From CAYOOT01 sp964405665 (GTDB taxonomy: Bacteria > Bdellovibrionota_C > UBA2361 > SZUA-149 > CAZDWZ01), in NCBI GenBank assembly GCA_964405665.1, contig CAYOOT010000087.1, positions 1 to 10,236 on the forward strand: 10,236 nucleotides of DNA. The letters run 5' to 3'. Positions 1 to 6,388 of the stretch are shown in pieces. The position numbers and the translations under genes were made by a program. Positions within the stretch are counted from its first letter, which is position 1. Each line of letters opens with the position of its first letter. Below the pieces are notes generated by a model. The model ran no database searches. It had not been told where the DNA came from and saw nothing but the letters and a program-made list of their open reading frames with translations.

Positions 1-246
1 TGGACGAACTGTAGTCGTCGTTGTGCTGGTAGATGTTGTCGTCGTAGTTGGAGGATGAGTTGTAGAAGTAGTGGTGCTGGTGGAAGTTGTAGTTGTTGGA
101 TGAATTGTTGTCGTCGTTGTGCTGGTAGATGTTGTTGTCGTAGTTGGAGGATGAGTTGTAGAAGTAGTGGTGCTGGTGGAAGTTGTAGTTGTTGGATGAA
201 TTGTTGTCGTCGTTGTGCTGGTAGATGTTGTTGTCGTAGTTGGAGG
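1..246 (-). repeat. 96-bp coding tandem repeat (Thr/Pro stalk)
   Basis: Bases 55–150 and 151–246 are two identical 96-bp copies. Bases 1–54 match the corresponding 54 bases of a third copy with four substitutions, two of which change the protein (Ile-His-Pro becomes Val-Arg-Pro). Each unit encodes 32 residues made of two similar halves, each a Thr/Ser run ending in a His-Pro step. The unit is a multiple of three, so copy number can change without breaking the frame. The array continues past the window edge, so its true length is unknown, and identical copies can be miscounted in an assembly. Confidence 0.95.
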
Positions 247-2106
247 AGTAGGTGATAAGGCTCCATTTATTCTCCAAACATTTACTATAGCGCTTCTATC
301 AGGACTTCCTTCTGGACTTAGAACATATATAAGTTTTGTTTCAGGATTCCAAACAATTTGTGAAAAGCTGGCATTAGCAAGTTGAACATTTCCTCCTAAG
401 TTAAAAACATCACCTACATCTGCCCATGGTATTTCTAAATCTGTTGGTTGTGAAGTTCCTGCTGTAACCTTTCTTGCTGTTTCAAGGACGAAGTCCGGAT
501 CTAACATATACCAGCGTGGTGCAAAATATTCTCCATGACGCCCTTTTATAGTTACTCCTCTGGGATCTTGAACTTTTGATCCTGGGTAATACAAAGAATC
601 AATATTATTATTAAAGATTACTCCTTCTGGAGTAGGATCTCGATGTGCCGATTCATTTCCATACCAAGAATAGCCGATAGCAGTGTACCCAAAATAGAGT
701 AATCCATGTTTGTCCGCCAGATCAATCCAAATACAATGGCTGACACTGTCGGCTTCTCGATATACGGCTGCAGCATCTACTATAATGTTATTTTCACGAG
801 ATGGATTATAAAGTTCATAAGGAGTTCCCGCTGTTGGAATTAAACTCCAGTTTCCTGCAACTGTAAGTGTGGCAGTATCAAGAGTTGGGTCGTAAAGACA
901 ATCGATAACTTTTAATTGTTGATTAGTACTTTTATTTGTCAGATACCATCCGACAGGATCTCTGTGGGGGTTGGCTATTCCAAAATGAAAATCAAAGACT
1001 TTTTTAAATATAGTGGTAGTTGTTGTGCTGCTAGAAGGATTTGGGAGAGTGGTATTCGTGCATAGCGTATTATTAACAATTATAGTATTTATTCCACCAC
1101 CAACCGCATTGCCTGTTACTTTTGTACCAACAAGATCATTTCCTATAATTACTTTTACTTGATCATTTGGCATGCGAGGAAAATCTGAATAGTCTCCAGT
1201 TCCGTTATCTGTAGGGTCACTATTTGTATTGGAGCTTTGCCTTGGCCAGTGAATTATGCGTGCACTATCAAGTTCTCCACCTGCTGCTAGTTCTCTACCT
1301 AAATTGTCTATTGGTGGTTCGCCAACGCTGACCAGACCAGGGCCCCAGGATTGTTGTTGAGAGGAATTGCCTTTAATACCAAACATTAAAAATCTTCGGT
1401 GGGTAATATCTATCAAGCTCTGAGGTGCTTCTAAAATCATACCTTTAGCAGTCTCTGAATTAACTGTGCTAGAAAGTTTCCAAGGCCCATGGATATTTGT
1501 TTGATTATTTTCAAACGTTACATAACCAAGTACTGGACTATTTACGCCAGCATAATATGCTCCATGCGTGAACCAAAGACGTTGCTTATTGCTGTCCCAG
1601 AATAGACCTTTTATATACTTAAGAGAACCTTGAACATCTAAAGAGCACTGCTTATTTCCATTAGCATCTAATATAAAATTACCATTTATATCTTTAAGAC
1701 AATCTTTATTTAAGGGACCCCAATCTCTTACTACTGTGGATTCTGCAGCATTGGTATAATTTAGGGAAGGAGCAGGCATTGAAAATTCAAATAAATTATA
1801 GTGATAGTTCCCTTCATCTTTACCACCAAATCCAATTGTGAAATATGTATTAGTCTCTGGACGATAGGCGAGCCCTTGGGTGTTTTGTCCCATGGATGTT
1901 TTTCCAATTGTATATGATCTTAGTTTTATAACACCCTGATATTCAAAATCTTCGGCAGTAAGTAGTGCCTTATCAGCCAAATTAGTCACGGGTATTCCAA
2001 TGGTAAAGACAAGCATCAAGATCAGTAAAACAGTAAGTAGGCCACTTGAAAATTTATGGGCGAATAAAAAGTTACGATAATGCTTAGATTTGTGATAACT
2101 ACTCAA
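1..2106 (-). CDS. Large secreted protein with Thr-rich mucin-like tail (3' end outside window)
   Basis: An uninterrupted frame of 702 codons runs from base 2106 to the window edge without a stop. The start is taken as TTG at 2106: an in-frame TAG lies four codons upstream (2119–2121), and the next Met falls inside the signal peptide. There is no good ribosome site; GAGG lies about 18 bases upstream. Residues 1–44 form a Sec signal peptide, with a basic N-terminus and a hydrophobic core around GLLTVLLILMLVF, probably cleaved after NLA. Residues 45–355 and 367–617 are two Gly/Asn/aromatic-rich, probably beta-rich blocks, joined by a short Ser/Thr linker (358–365). Phrases such as GLAYRPETNTYF and WDSNKQRLWF recall beta-propeller blades, but I recognise no family. 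Residues 619–702 are almost only Thr, Ser and Pro, as in extended stalks that may be O-glycosylated. A surface or secreted role is inferred; any C-terminal anchor lies outside the window. Confidence 0.85.
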   Translation of the reverse strand, partial: MSSYHKSKHYRNFLFAHKFSSGLLTVLLILMLVFTIGIPVTNLADKALLTAEDFEYQGVIKLRSYTIGKTSMGQNTQGLAYRPETNTYFTIGFGGKDEGNYHYNLFEFSMPAPSLNYTNAAESTVVRDWGPLNKDCLKDINGNFILDANGNKQCSLDVQGSLKYIKGLFWDSNKQRLWFTHGAYYAGVNSPVLGYVTFENNQTNIHGPWKLSSTVNSETAKGMILEAPQSLIDITHRRFLMFGIKGNSSQQQSWGPGLVSVGEPPIDNLGRELAAGGELDSARIIHWPRQSSNTNSDPTDNGTGDYSDFPRMPNDQVKVIIGNDLVGTKVTGNAVGGGINTIIVNNTLCTNTTLPNPSSSTTTTTIFKKVFDFHFGIANPHRDPVGWYLTNKSTNQQLKVIDCLYDPTLDTATLTVAGNWSLIPTAGTPYELYNPSRENNIIVDAAAVYREADSVSHCIWIDLADKHGLLYFGYTAIGYSWYGNESAHRDPTPEGVIFNNNIDSLYYPGSKVQDPRGVTIKGRHGEYFAPRWYMLDPDFVLETARKVTAGTSQPTDLEIPWADVGDVFNLGGNVQLANASFSQIVWNPETKLIYVLSPEGSPDRSAIVNVWRINGALSPTPPTTTTTSTSTTTTTIHPTTTTSTSTTTSTTHPPTTTTTSTSTTTTTIHPTTTTSTSTTTSTTHPPTTTTTSTSTTTTTVRP

Positions 2107-2278
2107 GGCACACCAACGCTAAAACCTCAATAAAAACAGACCCTTATTGTCATCTCGTATTTTAGATGTTAGCAAGAATAATTTTGATTCAATTAATTAA
2201 TATGAAAATAATGCGCAATTTAGTCTTTCTGAAGGGTAAAATTGATTGGTAATTTTAATTTGTTTTAGGAAGTTAATT

Positions 2279-2689
2279 TTACTTTTTAAGATGTATAAAA
2301 AATACTACAGGAAAAATTAAACCCAAAAAAGAGTGAATGAAAATTGTTTGATAACGTAGCGAATCATCTCCTACATAATACAACCCCCAAGAAGTTACCA
2401 GAAGAATTAGCAAACAAGAAATTATTAGCAGGCCGGAAAATCTACTTTTATTAAGAGGCCAAGCCCGTTTTACGTGTTCAACTAAACTGCCTAAAACTAT
2501 CAGAGTGAGAAAGGCAATGGCGGCATGAGCTTCCATTGCAATAAATTGTAAAGCAGTCCGAGGGGCTTCTGCCTTAAATAAAGTATTACTAAAATAGCGA
2601 TCTAAAATATAAATTAATCCTGAGCCCCAAAGCAGAGAGAAAATGAGATAAATTACGCGACGATGATTTAAACTTGGTTTGATACTCAT
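2279..2689 (-). CDS. Four-helix membrane protein, putative cytochrome b-like partner of the flavin module
   Basis: A 136-residue protein with four predicted membrane helices at roughly residues 12–29, 50–71, 86–106 and 115–133. The basic N-terminus suggests it starts in the cytoplasm. Helix 2 is bracketed by His55 and His72, and helix 4 by His119 and His133. With this topology His55/His119 would sit on the periplasmic side and His72/His133 on the cytoplasmic side, the arrangement expected of two b-type haems. This is inference from spacing; I cannot assign a named family with certainty (DUF4405-like or cytochrome b561-like are candidates). It is the last gene of the flavin operon, starting 2 bases after the apbE stop with no visible ribosome site, so translation is probably coupled. 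Likely role: passing electrons from quinol to the flavinylated periplasmic protein. Confidence 0.8.
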   Translation of the reverse strand: MSIKPSLNHRRVIYLIFSLLWGSGLIYILDRYFSNTLFKAEAPRTALQFIAMEAHAAIAFLTLIVLGSLVEHVKRAWPLNKSRFSGLLIISCLLILLVTSWGLYYVGDDSLRYQTIFIHSFLGLIFPVVFFIHLKK

Positions 2690-2691
2690 TA

Positions 2692-3489
2692 TTAAAAATC
2701 TAATATTATAGCTTCTGCCTCTACTTTTTTTAAAATAGAGGATGCTTTTGTATCATCTAATAAGGCCACTACTTTTGTCAAAGCATCAGAAAGAGCACAA
2801 GACTTAGAAATTACACTAATACTTTTTTTAGAATTCCAAGAAACTCCATTTTTTGGATTGATGATACCCTGATCTTTTCTTCCAGCATTCCCAGTTCTTC
2901 TATGATAATTAGCAGTAGTGGCGACAGCACAGTTTGCAGCTTCTTTGAGCTTAAATATCTTATTGTATTCTGAAGGAGAGCGAATAAAAATTGGTTGAGG
3001 GATATCTCCAAAAAATCTCAAATCTCCGCCAGCATTGATACCCCCATATTTAATGCCAGAGCAAAGCAGAGAATCAATTCCTTTATCAACGGCAAAGCCT
3101 TTGCCGATGCCACCAAAATCAAAATTTAATTTTTTGTTTAGAATAATAGTTTCTGAATCAATAAAACGAATATCTTTAAAAGAAGCAGGACTTTTTTCGT
3201 CTTTACTGAAAACTACATCAAAAATTCCATCGGAAAGACAAGAAATAGCTTCTGATATTTTTATTATTTCTGCGGTTAGGGAATTTATTTTTAAAGGAAC
3301 ATTTTCTGCAGAGAGATTTAATTTGGAAATTTCACTATTTTCTTGATAAATACTTAATAAATTTTCAATATCTGAAATGTGTTCAAAGGCATTAGAAATT
3401 GCCTGATTTGCAATTTCTGCAGATTCAGCTTTTACAAAAATTTCCACAAAAGTTCCAAGAAGGGGGCGTGCTCTTTTAAAATCTTTCAT
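2692..3489 (-). CDS. apbE: ApbE-type FAD:protein FMN transferase
   Basis: This enzyme transfers FMN from FAD to a Thr/Ser of a target protein, using a divalent metal. The 265-residue product shows the family blocks in order: RPLLGT near the N-terminus (9–13), FDFGGIGKGFAVD (123–135), NAGGD (152–156), IINPKNG (209–215) and the metal-site-type SDALT (234–238, Asp235 and Thr238). The His commonly found just before the IINP-type motif appears to be Gly here. The start at 3489 is chosen because its ATG overlaps the stop of the upstream gene as TAATG; a TTG 21 codons further upstream would add only sequence overlapping that gene. Neither start gives a signal peptide or lipobox, although many ApbE proteins are periplasmic lipoproteins and the presumed substrate here is exported. 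The family call is firm; the cellular location is open. Confidence 0.93.
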   Translation of the reverse strand: MKDFKRARPLLGTFVEIFVKAESAEIANQAISNAFEHISDIENLLSIYQENSEISKLNLSAENVPLKINSLTAEIIKISEAISCLSDGIFDVVFSKDEKSPASFKDIRFIDSETIILNKKLNFDFGGIGKGFAVDKGIDSLLCSGIKYGGINAGGDLRFFGDIPQPIFIRSPSEYNKIFKLKEAANCAVATTANYHRRTGNAGRKDQGIINPKNGVSWNSKKSISVISKSCALSDALTKVVALLDDTKASSILKKVEAEAIILDF

Positions 3490-4028
3490 TATCGTAATTT
3501 GGTTTGATAGATTGCTAGTAATCTTCTGATACCCGCAGTAACATGTTTGCAAGACAAAGTAGCACCACTAATATTTTTAATTTCTTTAGCTACTTCTAAT
3601 CCCGCAGAAAGATCTTTTTCGCAAAATTGTTTACGCCAAGATTCTTCAATTATTTCTTGACCATGCGCTTCGCGATATTGCAGGATCTCCAGAGATTTAA
3701 TTTTCCCGGTATTTTCAAGACCAAGAGCATAGGTGATATACTCGTGTTTGCCGATTACTTCGTTGATAAAAAAATATCCTAGAACTGTTCCATCCCGTAA
3801 TACTTTCCATGTTTCCATTCGAGCATCATCTAGAGCTAAACCCGACATTTCTTCTATTTTATTTTTTTCCTCCTGACTAAAGGACAAACTGATATTTTGA
3901 AAAGAATTTGCTTGAGGAAATATTATTTTTTGAGATTGCTCCACACTTAGATACTCAATGGCCTGTGCTGAAATAGGGGCAATCAGGGCTGCTGGAATTA
4001 AAAAAAGATTGATATTTTTGATACTCAT
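3489..4028 (-). CDS. Exported FMN-binding domain protein with SGAT flavinylation motif
   Basis: A 179-residue protein. Residues 1–23 are a Sec signal peptide ending in SAQA before Ile24; there is no twin-arginine motif. The rest is one FMN-binding domain of the type found in RnfG/NqrC and small periplasmic electron carriers. It includes a YRE-AHGQEI stretch (118–126), Trp131 followed by QF, and near the C-terminus SGAT at 154–157. In this family the Thr of [ST]GAT (here Thr157) accepts FMN by a phosphoester bond made by ApbE, and apbE is the next gene. The start is ATG at 4028 because it begins the signal peptide; an in-frame TTG at 4079 would add 17 residues ahead of it and lacks a ribosome site. 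It is the first gene of the three-gene flavin operon and its stop overlaps the apbE start by one base. Predicted role: covalently flavinylated periplasmic electron carrier. Confidence 0.92.
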   Translation of the reverse strand: MSIKNINLFLIPAALIAPISAQAIEYLSVEQSQKIIFPQANSFQNISLSFSQEEKNKIEEMSGLALDDARMETWKVLRDGTVLGYFFINEVIGKHEYITYALGLENTGKIKSLEILQYREAHGQEIIEESWRKQFCEKDLSAGLEVAKEIKNISGATLSCKHVTAGIRRLLAIYQTKLR

Positions 4029-4034
4029 TTCCAA

Positions 4035-4063
4035 AAGATATCGATAGATGGGTATTATGTCAA
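4035..4063 (-). promoter_or_regulatory. Candidate promoter of the flavin operon
   Basis: On the minus strand a perfect TTGACA (4063–4058) is followed after 17 bases by TATCTT (4040–4035). Transcription would then begin almost at the ATG at 4028, giving a leaderless or nearly leaderless message. This fits the weak ribosome site (GGA two bases before the ATG). A competing minus-strand -10 box, CATAAT at 4059–4054, would give a normal leader. Neither is certain. Confidence 0.3.
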
Positions 4064-4106
4064 AGGGATGGCTTATCAATCTAAAAAATCATAACACTAA
4101 TTTTGC

Positions 4107-4134
4107 TTGACATGGTAGTTAAGACTTATATATA
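4107..4134 (+). promoter_or_regulatory. Sigma-70-type promoter of the beta-barrel gene
   Basis: A consensus -35 TTGACA (4107–4112) is separated by 16 bases from TATATA (4129–4134) in an alternating TA tract. The predicted transcript would start near 4141, about 48 bases before the start codon at 4189. It lies in the intergenic region shared with the divergent flavin operon, so a regulator binding here could affect both. Confidence 0.6.
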
Positions 4135-4188
4135 TGAAGCACTTTTTTTACATACGATAATTTATTAAATATGATATTAATAGGAAAT

Positions 4189-5010
4189 ATGAAAAGCAAA
4201 AATACATTCAGACTAACCTTTCTTTTAAGTTCTTTATCAATTTTATTTTGTCCGAATTTTTCTCATGCCGATGAAAGATTTTTTACTTATTCTTATGAAG
4301 CCAATGTTTTGCCACAAGGGGCTTTAGAATTTGAACAATGGATTACCAATCAAAGCGGAAAAAGAGATGGGGATTTTTCAAGATGGGATTTTCGTTCTGA
4401 AATTGAATATGGTGTTACTGACCATTATACAAGTTCTCTTTATTTAAATTGGGAATCTACTCGAATCGGGGGTATTGAAGGCATGGAAGATGAAAATAAT
4501 TCCAAATTCAAAGGATTTTCTTGGGAAAATATCTATCAAGTGTTGAATCCAAATTTAGATCCTCTTGGTTTTGCTTTGTATGGTGAATTTAGTTCCGATG
4601 CCATCGACTATGAATTTGAAGGTAAGCTTTTATTTAGTAAGCCAGTTGAAGATTTTATTTTTGTTGCCAATGCAATTTATGAAGCAGAATTTGAGAAAGA
4701 AGATGGAATGACTGAAAGAGAAGCAGAGTTAGCCTTTACTTTAGGAGCTTCTTATAAAATTAATACAAATTGGTCTGTTGGGCTAGAAGCACGTAATGTC
4801 AGTGCCTATCCTGATGGACTTGATTTAAACGGACAAGAATTTCAAGCTTGGTCAGTAGGACCAAATGTGCATTATGCTAATCCAAAGTGGTGGGCAACTT
4901 TTACAGTGCTTCCTCAAGTTTGGGGTAATGGAGAAGATTCAAGTGGTAATAGACAACTTGTTCATGAAGAAAGTCTTGAAGCACGATTAATTTTTGGGAT
5001 AGATCTTTAA
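4189..5010 (+). CDS. Outer-membrane beta-barrel protein, function unknown
   Basis: A 273-residue protein with a Sec signal peptide (1–27) cleaved after SHA, before DERFF. The mature part has no hydrophobic helices and is full of alternating polar/aromatic strands (for example SSLYLNWES and WWATFTVLPQVW), as in an outer-membrane barrel. It ends in a strand-like RLIFGIDL rather than the usual terminal Phe. The mature N-terminus (YSYEANVLPQGALEFEQW) resembles uncharacterised proteobacterial envelope proteins of the DUF6662 kind; I recall this family rather than having searched it. The ATG at 4189 is chosen over an ATG at 4171 because AGGA precedes it and the signal peptide starts there. It is divergent from the flavin operon across a short shared promoter region, suggesting but not proving a joint role. 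A substrate cannot be read from the sequence. Confidence 0.82.
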   Translation: MKSKNTFRLTFLLSSLSILFCPNFSHADERFFTYSYEANVLPQGALEFEQWITNQSGKRDGDFSRWDFRSEIEYGVTDHYTSSLYLNWESTRIGGIEGMEDENNSKFKGFSWENIYQVLNPNLDPLGFALYGEFSSDAIDYEFEGKLLFSKPVEDFIFVANAIYEAEFEKEDGMTEREAELAFTLGASYKINTNWSVGLEARNVSAYPDGLDLNGQEFQAWSVGPNVHYANPKWWATFTVLPQVWGNGEDSSGNRQLVHEESLEARLIFGIDL

Positions 5011-5014
5011 TTGT

Positions 5015-5098
5015 ATTCTCCTTCTCCCCTTTTTAGCGCGTGGCATGTATTCTAGTAATATTTATAGTTTAATGCGCTAAAAAGGGGAGAAGGAGAAT
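5015..5098 (+). repeat. Perfect 25-bp inverted repeat; RNA hairpin or small mobile repeat
   Basis: Bases 5015–5039 and 5074–5098 are exact reverse complements over 25 bases, separated by a 34-base AT-rich loop. The left arm is pyrimidine-rich (CTCCTTCTCCCC, T5, AGCGC) and the right arm is its purine-rich complement. It starts four bases after the stop of the barrel gene. A transcript through it would fold into a very stable stem, which could protect or end that mRNA, but no U-run follows on either strand, so it is not a standard intrinsic terminator. A bare GT dinucleotide flanks both sides, too short to argue for a target duplication. Confidence 0.9.
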
Positions 5099-5102
5099 GT
5101 AC

Positions 5103-5131
5103 TTTACTTCATCCTAAATGACCCGTATTAT
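5103..5131 (+). promoter_or_regulatory. Candidate promoter of the glycosyltransferase gene
   Basis: TTTACT (5103–5108), 17 bases, then TATTAT (5126–5131): 4/6 and 5/6 matches to the sigma-70 boxes with ideal spacing. It lies between the inverted repeat and the TTG start at 5161, where a promoter is expected if the repeat ends upstream transcription. In AT-rich DNA such matches arise easily. Confidence 0.4.
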
Positions 5132-5160
5132 CACTATTTTCTAGCAAGTAGTGGTGGTTC

Positions 5161-6312
5161 TTGAAAGATTTAATAAAAATACTTCCAATTTGTATTGTTT
5201 CTCGATTCCTGATTTTTTTAGCAATAATTTGTTCGTATTCTATAGAATTGCAATCAGTTCCTGCGCGTGGTGAAAGGGGAATTATTTATGATTCCGAGAT
5301 TAAGCTTGATCGAGAAACTGTTAAAAAAGCAATTATCAATACTTTTTCAAGCGCCGATGCCGGTTGGTATTCTGATATTGCGGAATCGGGATATAATTTA
5401 GAACCTTTTACTAAAGTCAGTCCTAAGAATTGGGTTTTTTTCCCTTTTTTTCCTTTGTTGATTAAAGCCCTTAATTATTTAACCGCTAGTTCCGTAATCA
5501 GCGGCTTGATTATTTCCAATGTCTGTTTTTTATTTTCCTTGGTTGTATTTAGAAAGTTAGCGATAAATTATGGTTTAACGGAAAGTCAAATTGCTTTTGC
5601 CTTATCTTTAATTTGTATTTTTCCAACAAGCTATTTTTTTTCAGCAGCAATCACTGAGTCCTTATTCTTTTTATTAACTCTTTTATGTTGGTATTCATTG
5701 GAAAAGAATAATGTAATTGTTTCTTCATTTTTCTTTGCTTTGCTTGCGGCAACCAGACCAACGGGTTTATTGATTTATCCTGCATACCTTCTAGAGTTAA
5801 TTAAAAGAAAAAAGTTCTTTACATTAGCGGGAATTTTCTCGGCTTTATTTGCCTTTACCGGCGTGTTTCTATTTATCTGGTATCTCTTTTATTTAACAGG
5901 AGAGCCTTTAGCTTTTGCCAAAAACCAGGAAGCTTGGGGTAGAAATAAAAGCACTTTTTTTGATTTAATGACTTATATTTATCACAATCCTTTTCATCTA
6001 ATGCAGTCTTGGAATTTTCTGACTTTGAATCTTTTATTGAGTTTATTGGCAATTGTCACTGCCCTTTATTGTCTATTTAGAAAGGAGTTTTCTTTTAGTT
6101 TGTTTATCCTTGTTCCTCTGGCAGTCTCTCTTTATACCGGAACATTATTATCGTTAAGCAGATTTGTAATGGTGTTATTTCCTCTTTATCTAAGTTGGCC
6201 ACTTTTGTTTAGAAATGAGCAAACGCAAAGAATTATAATAATAGTCTCTGCGTTTTTGCTAGGCATTTTGTCTGTGATGTGGGGTCAACAAATTACGGCA
6301 GCAATGGCGTAG
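5161..6312 (+). CDS. PIG-V-like GT-C glycosyltransferase (putative mannosyltransferase)
   Basis: A 383-residue polytopic membrane protein with about eight or more hydrophobic helices. It has the layout of bacterial PIG-V-like (Mannosyl_trans2) GT-C enzymes, which use polyprenyl-phosphate sugars. After helix 1 comes a large extracytoplasmic loop holding DAGWYSDIAESGY (66–78), where Asp66 is the likely catalytic acid/base. It is followed by FFPFFP (93–98), TESLFF with Glu166, ATRPTG (197–202) and LSRFVMVLFPLYL (332–344), all typical of this group. The start is TTG at 5161: an in-frame TAG lies 10 bases upstream and no ATG lies nearby, and a weak GGTGG precedes it. It stands alone on its strand and faces the Cys-rich gene downstream, with no good terminator in the 76-base gap. 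Sugar donor and acceptor cannot be read from the sequence. Confidence 0.85.
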   Translation: MKDLIKILPICIVSRFLIFLAIICSYSIELQSVPARGERGIIYDSEIKLDRETVKKAIINTFSSADAGWYSDIAESGYNLEPFTKVSPKNWVFFPFFPLLIKALNYLTASSVISGLIISNVCFLFSLVVFRKLAINYGLTESQIAFALSLICIFPTSYFFSAAITESLFFLLTLLCWYSLEKNNVIVSSFFFALLAATRPTGLLIYPAYLLELIKRKKFFTLAGIFSALFAFTGVFLFIWYLFYLTGEPLAFAKNQEAWGRNKSTFFDLMTYIYHNPFHLMQSWNFLTLNLLLSLLAIVTALYCLFRKEFSFSLFILVPLAVSLYTGTLLSLSRFVMVLFPLYLSWPLLFRNEQTQRIIIIVSAFLLGILSVMWGQQITAAMA

Positions 6313-6388
6313 ATCAAACGGCCACTCAAATTTCTTGTTCTCAGCCTCCGCCTTCATTGGTGCACGTCTTAGTAATATAGCAATCTTT

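Noticed and set aside
1..246. Tandem repeats as a CRISPR array
   Set aside because: The 96-bp units are adjacent with no spacers between them, have low-complexity sequence and lie inside a coding frame.
55..255. Plus-strand open frame encoding a striking Cys/Arg/Ser-rich repeated peptide
   Set aside because: It is the antisense of the Thr-rich repeat: ACN codons read backwards give Cys, Gly, Ser and Arg. It has no ribosome site, and the minus-strand frame is open far beyond it.
2237..2257. Small hairpin (TAAAATT, 7-base loop, AATTTTA) after the flavin operon as a terminator
   Set aside because: The 7-bp stem is made only of A-T pairs and has no U-run after it; such matches are common in AT-rich DNA.
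3035..3346. 103-codon plus-strand open frame inside apbE
   Set aside because: It lies antisense to conserved ApbE motifs; the translation looks like no known protein and has no upstream signals.
6313..6388. Terminator in the gap between the convergent glycosyltransferase and Cys-rich genes (GTGCAC palindrome at 6360–6365, CAAT/ATTG pairing around CTTTTT)
   Set aside because: The stems are only 4–6 bases and are not positioned ahead of a U-run on either strand.
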